A DNA stretch of 64,000 bases from Pratylenchus scribneri (taxonomy: Eukaryota > Nematoda > Chromadorea > Rhabditida > Pratylenchidae). The stretch's first letter is position 1. Every line of letters begins with the position of its first letter. The stretch is from contig JAQSEB010000134.1 of NCBI GenBank assembly GCA_030063045.1, forward strand, positions 62,001-126,000. The letters are read 5' to 3'. Shown here piece by piece: positions 10,105 through 19,400 of this stretch. The notes under the pieces are model-generated. The model saw only the letters and a list, made by a program, of their open reading frames with translations. It ran no database searches and had not been told where the DNA came from. A program made the position numbers and the translations under genes.

Positions 10105-11235
10105 TTATTCTTTCCAATAAAGTTCACTTGACGGAATCCAGCTATTATATTCAGGGCCATAGCCCTTCCATTTAACAAACAAATATTCCACATCGTCTTT
10201 TTTTCGATTTTTTAAAATTTTTTCAATATCATAAAGGGGCATTTCCGTATTCGTTTCTTTCTTACGAATTCTACTGAAATCGGATGAGTAAAATTTACCC
10301 TTTATTATTTCACCTTCCCTATCTCGAATTCTATATGTGATGGGTTGATAGGGAACTTTGTCTCGTACCTGGTCAATAATGAATATTTCATTGGTAAAAT
10401 TTGGGGTATATCCTTTTTGGAAAATATGTTTATGTTTCTCAATTCGAACACTATCGCCAACTTTGAATTTTCCCAAATCGGATTTGTTTTTAAATTTTTC
10501 GATAGCTTTTTGTTCAAGTTTTCGTCTAAGTGTCTCGGCATTTTCAAAATTTACATCCACTGGCCTCATGCCGATCGAACGATTTATTGTGTGGTTTATA
10601 GAGTTCACAATTTTCTGGATCACTCCGATCCAATTCTGCGTTTGTCTTTCCGTAAAGAGACGATATAGACGTTCTTTGATGGTTCTATTGGCACGTTCTG
10701 CCATTCCAGCATGGAATTTTGGGTTTAGCATACAAAAATGTTGAATTTCATTTCTGCTAAAATATTCTTGAACTTGTTTTGCCATAAATTCTTTTCCCTG
10801 ATCCGTTTTCAGTTTCCAAGGTAAATGGCCTACTCGAGAAAATATTTTTTCAAATGCTTTCACCATGTCGGGTGCTGATTTTGTCTTGACTGGCTCAACA
10901 AAAATTTGTCGGGAGAGGGAATCGATGCAAACCAACAAATATTTGTAGCCCCGATTTTGGCGAGAAAGTCGATCCAAAATTGCCAAATCGGCTTGCCATT
11001 CAGTGTGTAAGCCAGGGGCGAGTGTTGGAAGTGTGGGATAGCGGCGAACAGCTCTTCTATGAAGAGTATAAGCATGCTGGGATTCTAGATATTTTTTCAC
11101 ATCATTTTGTGTAATATCTTTTCGAATTTTTTTCGCTTCGCGATAAAGTGGAACAACAGAGGTATATGCAGATGTGGAATTTATATCTTTATAGAGGCGA
11201 TCGAGAATTTGACTTTTGGATTTCATCACTTCCAA
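10105..11235 (-). CDS. int: Retroviral-type (rve) integrase with C-terminal chromodomain
   Basis: 376 residues, no breaks. Catalytic triad: Asp83 in WQADLAIL, Asp145 in KTDQGKEF and Glu180 in HAGMAERANRT, with D-to-E spacing of about 35. A chromodomain at about 332-374 (YDIEKILKNRK ... VKWKGYGPEYNSWIP) suggests targeting to marked chromatin. A classic HHCC zinc finger is not obvious. The ATG overlaps the end of the preceding gene (stop at 11,226-11,228) by about ten bases. It is not a Ty3 retrotransposon: there is no reverse transcriptase, and the neighbours are capsid and ATPase genes. Confidence 0.95.
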   Translation of the reverse strand: MEVMKSKSQILDRLYKDINSTSAYTSVVPLYREAKKIRKDITQNDVKKYLESQHAYTLHRRAVRRYPTLPTLAPGLHTEWQADLAILDRLSRQNRGYKYLLVCIDSLSRQIFVEPVKTKSAPDMVKAFEKIFSRVGHLPWKLKTDQGKEFMAKQVQEYFSRNEIQHFCMLNPKFHAGMAERANRTIKERLYRLFTERQTQNWIGVIQKIVNSINHTINRSIGMRPVDVNFENAETLRRKLEQKAIEKFKNKSDLGKFKVGDSVRIEKHKHIFQKGYTPNFTNEIFIIDQVRDKVPYQPITYRIRDREGEIIKGKFYSSDFSRIRKKETNTEMPLYDIEKILKNRKKDDVEYLFVKWKGYGPEYNSWIPSSELYWKE

Positions 11236-12077
11236 AGAGTGGGCTTAAATTTAAATGAAGAATATTTTCTTTCATCTTTATATGTTTTTTTGATATGGGT
11301 CATTCCCGAACCGGATTGATGTCTTTGTTGCTTTAGGCCTAGAATGTTTATTAATTCAGGATGCCTGTTTATTCTTTCCACAAATTTTTCATATCCAGGT
11401 GGTAGCGGTTTACGGCGATTTCCCCCGTTGTTCACCAAATGATCAATAATGGTGGAGACATTGCTTGTTTTAATAACTTGGGGGACTCCGCCCGCAGTAT
11501 TCACCATTACCTGGCCATGACTGTTCAGACCTAATGATGCTAAATTTCTGGCCACATATTCATTTGCCCGTTTTTTTCTGGCCAAAAAAGGGTCGGCCTC
11601 ACTTGTACTTGCTTCTTTTTGATTGTTGGCATCTCCATATATTTCATCTTCCTCTTCTTCTTCATTGTTGTCATCAAAAACTGAAACGGATTCAGGCTTT
11701 CCCCCTTTTTTCAGTGTCTTTGAGAATTTTCCCGTTTTCCGTCGATGATATGTCTTTTTGATTGGAGCTACAATTGCGGAGTTTAGAGTTTTTTCTACTT
11801 TTTGGGGTAGGGAATCGGCAATTTCTTCTATATTTTGAAGACGAACATTCAAAGGTTTTTCCTCTTGTTCTTTCTGCAGTTTACTATAGCGTTTATATTC
11901 TTGGTCAAATCGAATTGCGCGTTCATCCCTATTCATTTTCTGGTCAATGGGTGCGGCGAGATTTTGCATTTTGGACTGGATATGCCCCAGTGGGCTTCCA
12001 TCTTGATTCTGTTGGGTGGAGAAGAAATGCTGATAGAGCTCTTCAGGAATAAGAAACATACGATTTGAATGTTTCAT
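11226..12077 (-). CDS. Maverick 283-residue protein, probable minor virion component
   Basis: A mixed protein: charged N-terminal half with coiled-coil potential (RDERAIRFDQEYKRYSKLQK), a basic stretch (KKTYHRRKTGKFSKTLKKGG), a very acidic patch (NNEEEEEDEIYGD) and a C-terminal part with YVARNLASLGLNSHG and GYEKFVERINRHPELINILG. Two sites fit the adenain consensus loosely (NNGG before Asn, QSGS before Gly258), which would be consistent with a processed structural protein. Its place between integrase and the small basic gene fits a conserved but poorly characterised Maverick gene. I cannot assign a function. Confidence 0.7.
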   Translation of the reverse strand: MKHSNRMFLIPEELYQHFFSTQQNQDGSPLGHIQSKMQNLAAPIDQKMNRDERAIRFDQEYKRYSKLQKEQEEKPLNVRLQNIEEIADSLPQKVEKTLNSAIVAPIKKTYHRRKTGKFSKTLKKGGKPESVSVFDDNNEEEEEDEIYGDANNQKEASTSEADPFLARKKRANEYVARNLASLGLNSHGQVMVNTAGGVPQVIKTSNVSTIIDHLVNNGGNRRKPLPPGYEKFVERINRHPELINILGLKQQRHQSGSGMTHIKKTYKDERKYSSFKFKPTLWK

Positions 12078-12141
12078 TTTTCAATTGGTATAGAATTTTT
12101 AAATACTCTTTGTTATTTATTTGTTTTTTGGCGGAACACAT

Positions 12142-12537
12142 TCATCCAAATGTTTTTGAAATTATTTTCTCCGCAAGAACTGGCAATATTATATTAGCCA
12201 ACAATGCTGGCACCAGTGGGAGACCTTCACCCTTTTGCGGGATTCCTCTATGTAAAATGGCTCTAGCTGTTTTGCTTGAACGGCAGCGGGACAGTTTTCT
12301 TAAAGTTCCAGCTTGCTTTTTTAGGGAATTCAGCGAACGTTTAGGAATGGGAATACGTCCCTTCAACAAATTGAAACAAGTTTCAACTAGACATAGCAAC
12401 TCTTTACCCGTTGCGCTATTCAGTAAAGCTCTGATTTTTGGGCGAGATTTTTCACATTGCTGAATATTTTTCAAAAAATGGATATTCTCTTTTATTAGGG
12501 GACTAAATTTAATCAGCTTTTTGGCTTTTTTGGTCAT
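12142..12537 (-). CDS. Small basic Maverick protein with hydrophobic C-terminal tail
   Basis: 131 residues. Lys/Arg-rich throughout, with a Cys-containing helix (LCLVETCFNLLKGRIPIP) and a C-terminal hydrophobic tail (LVPALLANIILPVLAEKIIS). Short basic proteins with such PALLA-type tails recur beside Maverick/adintovirus virion genes and may be core or membrane-penetration components; that link is from memory. The start ATG overlaps the ATPase stop codon in an ATGA arrangement (12,534-12,537), so translation of both from one mRNA would need reinitiation. Confidence 0.72.
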   Translation of the reverse strand: MTKKAKKLIKFSPLIKENIHFLKNIQQCEKSRPKIRALLNSATGKELLCLVETCFNLLKGRIPIPKRSLNSLKKQAGTLRKLSRCRSSKTARAILHRGIPQKGEGLPLVPALLANIILPVLAEKIISKTFG

Positions 12538-13262
12538 TTTGGCAAATAAACGGTGGTTGGTTGACCATCGTCAGAGTATATATTTGTTCTGAGACGCAGC
12601 GAGTCAACTGTTGCTGGATGGATATCAATTAGTAAATAGCCAAAATTTTTACGAATGGCATCCGAATATGCCTCTAAAAAATAGGGCACTTTGGAGGGAA
12701 ACAATTGTACGGCCAGATTCCGAATCTGTAATGCACCAGCCGGATTGCGTAATAGAACAATATAGTGAGAATTATTTCGAGGAATTCTTAGTTCTTTAGT
12801 AAATAAATGCTGCGTAACCAAAACGACACTTACTCCACAATTATGGGAGGCTCGAGTGAATAGCGAGTCCAAAAAGTCTTTATTGCCTCCAATACCTGTC
12901 ATAAGATCATCTAGCACAACTAAAAGATGACCATTTGTCTGTTTAGCATGAGTTCGCAGCAATTCCTCACTAGGAAAGCCATGATATGTCAGAAGACGAA
13001 TTCCACCATCATCTATTTGACCCCTTCTTTGCATTTGTAGAATATTAGGGTTCAATTCCCCATAACAATAAAGGATAAGATCTATTGGAGAGGGTCCCGC
13101 TTCTCCATTTCCTATTATTAATTTCCGAAAATTTTTAAAAAGTCGGAGAATCCATTCCGATTTACCGCTTCCAGTACTGCCAGAAACAATCATAGTGAAG
13201 GGATGACGAAATCCCAATTGGAAGGATTGAATTTCTTCACCCAGAAGATTTGAAGAAGCCAT
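12534..13262 (-). CDS. atp: DNA-packaging ATPase (FtsK/HerA, A32-like)
   Basis: 242 residues. Walker A GSTGSGKS at residues 28-35 and Walker B HLLVVLDDLM around 112-121, followed by an Asn/Gln-containing sensor region (VSVVLVTQHLF). Family members pump genome DNA into the capsid. It is the first gene of the minus-strand block; the 117-nt gap to the divergent PAZ gene holds a TATA element. No truncation. Confidence 0.94.
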   Translation of the reverse strand: MASSNLLGEEIQSFQLGFRHPFTMIVSGSTGSGKSEWILRLFKNFRKLIIGNGEAGPSPIDLILYCYGELNPNILQMQRRGQIDDGGIRLLTYHGFPSEELLRTHAKQTNGHLLVVLDDLMTGIGGNKDFLDSLFTRASHNCGVSVVLVTQHLFTKELRIPRNNSHYIVLLRNPAGALQIRNLAVQLFPSKVPYFLEAYSDAIRKNFGYLLIDIHPATVDSLRLRTNIYSDDGQPTTVYLPK

Positions 13263-13379
13263 TTTTATTTCCCTCCCATAAGGGGTATTGCGTATATATA
13301 GTGAGGGAAATTATTTCAGATATTTCATTTCATCATTTTTAAAAAATCCTTTCTTTTATTTCATCATTTTCCAAAAAAA
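13263..13379. promoter_or_regulatory. Divergent promoter between ATPase and PAZ genes
   Basis: The gap contains gcgtatatatag at about 13,288-13,300, a near-palindromic TATATATA about 30 nt from the ATPase start codon (minus) and about 85 nt from the PAZ start (plus). On the plus side attatttcag ends at about 13,320, a good acceptor for spliced-leader addition roughly 60 nt before the ATG at 13,380. Motifs are visible; promoter and trans-splicing use are inferred. Confidence 0.5.
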
Positions 13380-14230
13380 ATGGAGTTTATGCTGGCTAAT
13401 GATTGGCTCCAAGTGATCAACAACACCTCAAACAATTCCCAGGAGGCAGACATTTCCACCCCAATCGCCGAAAAGGTAAATGTGATTTTTTTTTCTCTCT
13501 AAAATTATTTCTTTTAGAAAAATGCCGTGGAAATTCAAATGGATGAGGCTGATGATTCGGAGCATGAAGACATTTTGAAGATTTTGGAATCCGATGACGA
13601 TGACCTGATCACTGTACGGGATGAGAATGAGAAAGAGGAAAAGCTAGATGAGGGAAAAGAGAATCGCGTTCCCCCGAAAGGACAGCCAAACCTGGGTTTT
13701 TCATTTGGATTGAATTAATTTTCGATTACAATATTTTAGATGGGAAGAAGGAATGCAAATGCAAGGAAGAGCAATCCCATTGGACTCCGCTGATTGACCA
13801 CCTTTGCGAAAAATTTGGATGTTCGGTGAAAGAGCTGCAAATCATTTTCAATGGGCTTGAGACTCGGCGGGAAGTCATTGCATATTTGCGGGAGAATGTG
13901 GCCCTGAAAACCTCACATTTGAAACCAGCTGGCCGCAATTTCATCGTCCGATGCTGTGATTTGACCAATCTCCCGGCCAGTTGCGTTCCGGCTTTGGGCG
14001 GTTATTTGAATGTGACGGTTAGTTTTTTTCACTTAAGTTAAAGCAATTTTCTTCTCCATTTTTTTTCACAGGTACGGGCCTACTATTTCATCAAGCACGG
14101 GATGAAGCTCCGTCATCCATATTTCCCATGTGTGATCCAATATGGCGGTGGGCGGCACCAATCGTACTTCCCCCTTGAGGTCCTGCAAGTTGCAAGCCGA
14201 CGAATTAAGAAGAATCAATTCAAATGGTGA
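13380..14230 (+). CDS. Stand-alone PAZ-domain protein carried by the Maverick
   Basis: Exons 13,380-13,475, 13,518-13,695, 13,740-14,017 and 14,072-14,230 keep one frame and give 236 residues. Residues 1-90 are a polar, very acidic leader (ESDDDDLITV). From about residue 108 the protein follows the L1/PAZ part of Argonaute proteins: PLIDHLCEKFG, then FIVRCCDLTNLPAS, then YFIKHGMKLRHPYFPCV, then SYFPLEVLQVASRR, i.e. the conserved aromatic, Pro and P-x-E elements of the pocket that holds small-RNA 3' ends. There is no MID or PIWI domain and the gene ends right after PAZ, so it cannot slice. It probably binds RNA; as an element gene it could mask host small RNAs or siRNA duplexes (inference). 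The usual Cys of the PLEVC motif is Leu here. Introns resemble those of PolB. A captured host fragment without function is the alternative. Confidence 0.82.
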
Positions 14231-14341
14231 TGGCCCATTCCACACACCCACACACACATCAATATTCTTTTTAAAATATTTTCCCAATTTTTGACATTCA
14301 TTTATTTTTATTTTTTCCCAATTATGCGATAAACTATTTAG

Positions 14342-15056
14342 ATGAAAATTGAAAATTGCAGTGTGGTTTTCCGTCTTTTCCCTTCCAATTCCCCCAAAAA
14401 AATTCCGCACCAACAATACCTAGCAATTGCCCGAAATGGATGGAATTTGGAATATTGTCCCCGACGTTTTCATGCAATCACCATGCGATTCCCTGTCCAA
14501 AATGCGGAAGGAAAAAGCAATGTAATTGCCGCTTTGATTTTCAAATCAGGAAAAGTCGTTTTGACTGGTGTTCCCTGTCCCGGTTTGTCCTTTCCCTTTT
14601 ACTATCCCCCCAAAGAAATTTTGAGATTTAGAAATGGCTGAATTTGCTGCGAGAAAAGTTTCAAGAAATTTGAGAATGGCTGCCCGAAGAGGTCAACACC
14701 CGTTCGAAAAGAGGGATGGACTGATCTATGGAATGCGAATTGTGAACATTGTCGGGGCACATCAAATGCCGCATCGCCTTGGAATTGAGCGAATTAATGA
14801 ACTTTGGCGTTTCAAAAAAATGGAGGGAATTTTGGCAGATGATGCCCGACTTCGGCTGATTTCCAAAAGCACATATGACCCGACAATTTTCCCAGCGCTT
14901 CGTTGTAAAATTTTCATCAATGATGGCACCAGCGCAGTTGCCAGTATTCTTGTGTACATAACAGGCAAAATAATTGTTACTGGAGTTCAAGAAGTCAAGC
15001 AACTTGAAGAAATTTTCAATTCATTAATTCCACTTCTTTCCCAATTCCCTCGCTAA
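14342..15056 (+). CDS. TATA-binding-protein homologue (core domain only)
   Basis: Two exons (14,342-14,582 and 14,632-15,056; 49-nt intron) give 221 residues with the two-repeat saddle of TBP. Repeat 1: YLAIARNGWNLEYCPRRFHA and ALIFKSGKVVLTG, linked by FAARKVSRNL. Repeat 2: RIVNIVGAH, YDPTIFPALRCKI and LVYITGKIIVTGV. Of the four phenylalanines that kink TATA DNA, three have counterparts (Phe43, Phe67, Phe167) and the fourth is Tyr189. Repeat 2 has an extra loop of about 15 residues (138-158). There is no N-terminal extension. It is far more diverged than a host TBP would be. ATG follows ctatttag directly and the stop of the PAZ gene is 112 nt upstream, a spacing typical of nematode operons. 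Probably recognises promoters of the element; this is inference. Confidence 0.85.
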
Positions 15057-16447
15057 ATTATTTTATTTTAATTTGAAGAGACAAAATAAATTATTATTTA
15101 TGCGAAATAAAATTCATTTCATACAATTATACTATACAATTCAAGTACATAGACATCAGTTTTTACCATTCACTTCGCCATCAATTTCCCCAAAAACATC
15201 GATTACCTATCCGTTCATTCATAAAGAGGAAAAAACCCAGCAAAATTTTTAAAAAAAGACTTTAATATTTTGACACAAAATTCACATTCCCTCGAGTCAT
15301 AATAAACATTGCCCACAAGGGCACCATTGTCCTCAATGGCACCAAGGTAAACGTTTTGATCAATGCCCAAAATCGGCATCATCCTCCACCTCCCACATTT
15401 GTTCATTTAAAAAAATCCTTCCTCCACCTTCAACAAACCCATCACATACCTATTCGCTTCACCATCTTTTTACATTCGACACAAAAATGTCGAAAAAAAA
15501 AGATGTGGTAACACAATACTACTTATCATTTTTCAAAATTTTTATGTATTTATATTTTTACGTTTAAATATTTTATGTGACATAAAATTTATCAGGTTGC
15601 ATTTCAATTGAATCACCCATAGGCAAAAGGTACATCTCATCAGCCAAACGAATTTGAAATAAATTGCACCAATTCATTCTTTCTTAATAATTTGGCCATA
15701 ACATTTTGAATTTTAAGGCTAATCCATTTATTTTCTTCACTCCTTTAATACTAGACCTCATCAAGCCATCTTTCATTTAACAAATATTAAATTCCACAAT
15801 GATTCCAATCGTAAATTTAAAAAATCTGAATTTTTTCCTTCACAATTGATCACTTAGTCTTGAGGCATCATTTTTGACTCATTCATATTTCAATGAGACA
15901 ATTAGCAATAGACGAAGGTGATATGGATGGCTATTGGAATTCCCGAAATGTCCTCTATAATTTAGCATTTTTTAGATTTTAAACATAAATTTTACTATAA
16001 TTAAACTCGAATTTTCAGAGTAAAAGTTGTCATTTATGCTAATTTGTCCCTAAAAATATTTCCTTCAAAATGAGTAAATCTTGAAAGGAATAGGAAGAAA
16101 ACATTGCTCTCATCCTTCCCTTTTTTGTATTAATCTTTCCTTCCATCCGCAGCTTTCAATTTTCCTTCCCATTTTCTCCCCTCTGGGGCTCTGGCCACAC
16201 ACTCAACAATTATTCTGGGAAATGGGGAAAGAGGCCAAAATTATTCAGCAGAGAGTGTTGGGTTTGGGTCAAATGCAATCGATTGGGCTTTGGAGAATTT
16301 TGTTATGTTGACTTCTTCACAGTTCTTCCCCATCTACGCTACAACAAGAAAATTATCCATTTTTTGGGTTTTAATAATTTTATAAACAAAAATACATTTT
16401 TTAAATTATATTTCTTTTTATAAATATTAGATTAAATTTAACTAAAC
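15057..16447. other. Intergenic DNA right of the Maverick genes
   Basis: AT-rich and without a convincing gene. A stop-free plus-strand stretch of about 85 codons at 15,260-15,515 (containing VNVLINAQNRHHPPP) has no ATG and no clear splice sites. A short open segment from the ATG at about 15,892 (MRQLAIDEGDMDGYWNSRNV) could be an isolated exon. The right end of the element should lie here or beyond, but I see no terminal repeat. Confidence 0.5.
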
Positions 16448-19400
16448 ATGGAAAATAACCAAGCAGAGCCAGGCCAAGGGAATAGTGACAATAGCGATCA
16501 AATCAACAACAATGAAATTAACATGGGAAATAACCAAGGAGAACATGGCGATCAAATCAACAACAACGACAATGGCGCAATAGAAGTTACTAAATACGGA
16601 AAAAAAAAATATAAATGCAGGTTAAAATGGGCAAATTAGGCATAATTTGTTTGGGATGATATTTAATTTGGCGAAACTTGGAAATGGCGAAAAATGTATT
16701 TAAAATGTCGGACTAATCGTTAATCCTTGAAAACAAAGCCTAGATCAAATCAACAGATTTCACTAAGTTTCATCGAATGATATTTAATTTGTAATGGTTT
16801 GGTCAAATTAGAAGAATATTAAGCCATTCAAATTTTATTATGTTTTTGCTTCAAAACTAATTAATTAAAATTTGTTAATCTTAAGCTTAATTATTATCAT
16901 TGAGCCTCGAATATATGGTTTGAACTTCTAGGACTAACCATTAAATTATTAAAATCTTATTGCCATTTTCGCTAGTATTATTGTCATTTTAAATCTCCAA
17001 TTTATTTATAGGAATTCATACAAATTTCAATTTTTATATTTCAGACAATGCCCTTTCAGAGGGCTAAAATTCCATTTGATAGATCATGGCAAAATCCACA
17101 ACCGTAATTTTTTGAATATTTCACATAAAAATTAGACTTTTTAAGGTGATTTGCCACTGAAATGTGAAGATTGTGATGCCTCATTCCATGAACATAATCC
17201 GGTAGCAAAAATGAATCATAAAAAAGTTCATGAAGCAGAAACAAAAAGAGTTAATCGGGTGGCTTGCCTAGACTTTAAGTTTTGAATAAATTTTTTCTCA
17301 TTTCAAAGGTGCAAGTGGCAAAGAAACTTCAAAAGGCAGTGGTGACTATGCCAGCAGCAAAAAAATCGGTGACAAAAGTGACTTCTATCGAAATTGATTG
17401 GGGTCCATCCAAAAGAAATGGGGCAACATCAATTAATGACAGCAAACGCAAACGTATTGAACCCAAAGATGGTCAGCCGGTCGAGGTTTTGGTCATTTTC
17501 AATTTTTAATTAATTTTCCAAAAAGAAGAAATCCGTGGGTCGTCCCCGTAAATTGGTTCCACATAAGTCCATTGAATTGCCCACAAATGTTGATGCCTCA
17601 AATGGCAAAAAATGCATGGGCGAACTCGAAGATGACAATGGTACGAAAATCTGCGGACCGTCTAAGGTTATTTTGACAATAAATATTAAAATATTTTAAG
17701 GCAAAGATCTAGAATTGTGGTCCCAAAAAAATTTTTTGGATTTTTCAAAATATGGTTTCTGAAGGTTTTCGGGGGCCTAGAACACGAATCTGACATCCAT
17801 TTTGTCATCTTAGTAAGATAATGCCGACTCCTTAACAAGAAAAACCTAAGGGGGACCAAGGAAAATTTTAATGCAAAAATTTTTTAATGTAACAAAATTG
17901 TTTAAATTTGAATATTATCTTACAAAAATGATACCATTCGATTCGGCATGATGAGCTGCGTCGATTGAGCTCTAATATGACTATATAAAAATATTTTCAC
18001 CAAAATTGCCCTTGGTCCTCACTTCCCGGATCAACGCTATTTTAGTATATTCAAAAAATTGATTTTATTATACAAATCCCAGTTGATTTTAATTGTTGCC
18101 AAAAAATCGAATTTTAGATCAATCTTCCATATCTCTAAATTGTCATTAAAATTCCCACAATTATAAAAATTTTCAAAACATTGTAGAATTAAATTTTGGG
18201 AAAATCCGCAAAACCGTTTTTCACTTTTATTCTCAAAAAAAGTTAAAAAATGGCGAAAATATTTTTGGACTAAATTTTGGCAATACGATTTATTTTAGAA
18301 AGATTCTCACCAAAAAATAAATTTTCACAAATTTTCCAAATTATATTTTCAAAATATTTGCTAAAATATTTCAGGAATATTTTCCAAAATATTTTTTATC
18401 GCCAAAATTATTTTTTCATTAAAATTTGGAAAAATTTGTTACAATTTATTTCAGAAAAAAACTGACAAAAAATAAATTTTCACAAATTTTCCAAATATTT
18501 TCTAAAATATTTTAAAGAATTTTTTCCAAAATATTATTTATGGCCAAAAATATTCTCAAAATTGTCACATTCTTCGAAATATTTTCTGACAAATTTTGGC
18601 AAAAATTCCAACAATGTGCATAAGCACAAATTTTCGGAATTTATTACATTTCCAAAATAAATGTGCAAAATATTCTCAAAATAAAAATGAAAACAAAAAT
18701 AAAAATTTTTCCCAATATATTAATTTATTCCTAAAAATATTGTCACGATTCACAACTTTCTCATATTTATTCCCACGATCCGAAATATTTCCAAAAATAT
18801 TCTCACGATAGTTAACATTTTCAACATATTTCGAAAATATTTCACATTTTGATAAATATATTTGAACCACATTTTCCAAAAAATTCCGACTACAAATAAA
18901 AAATTTATTTTGAAAATGAGAAATATTCCCAAAAAAAATCGCCACGATGGCAAATATTTTGACCAAATGGTCACGATTTTACATATTCTCACTAATATTT
19001 CCTTTTTATGCTATTAATATTTTTTGTCAGACTATTTTGAGAAATATTTTTTGAACAAATTCCCGAAATTATTTCCAAAATCTGGTTAAAATATATTATT
19101 CAGAACATGTAAATTTTAGGAAATATTTTTCAAAATCTAGAATATTTTCATGATATCGGCAGATTTATTTGTATTCTGAGGTCGGCATACAATTGCCAAT
19201 ATTCGCATATTTTGGAAAATATCGTGGGAATTTATCGGAAGTTTGAGACTCCGGGTTTACGTTTTCTTGGTAAAAGTCGGCTACCTTACCAAGATGGCAA
19301 GATATGACAAAATGGATATCAGATTCGTGTTTTGCAACCACACAGTAAACCCTCAGATACTAATTTTAGAACAAAACAACAAAAAATTCAAAACAAAAAA

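Larger units (their letters stand above)
1..15060. mobile_element. Maverick/Polinton virus-like DNA transposon (left end and TIRs not seen)
   Basis: The block holds the diagnostic Maverick set: protein-primed PolB, retroviral-type integrase with chromodomain, FtsK/A32-type packaging ATPase, adenain-like protease, double-jelly-roll major capsid and minor capsid genes. PolB points right from the left edge; the virion block points left from 13,262; two accessory genes (PAZ and TBP-like) point right from 13,380. Base composition is visibly less AT-rich than the flanking DNA. I looked for a match between the first 800 bases and the reverse complement of 15.06-16.4 kb and saw none, so both ends are undefined; the element may begin before base 1. 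No stop or frameshift was found in any core gene. Family assignment is by recognised motifs, not by a search. Confidence 0.93.

Noticed and set aside
10105..11235. Ty3/Gypsy retrotransposon pol gene
   Set aside because: Integrase and chromodomain alone are present; no protease, reverse transcriptase or LTR, and the neighbours are virion genes.
12065..12463. Plus-strand open frame of 132 codons
   Set aside because: Antisense to the small basic Maverick gene; no features of its own.
15215..15406. 63-codon minus-strand frame right of the TBP-like gene
   Set aside because: No splice partners or recognisable motif, and the opposite strand is equally open.
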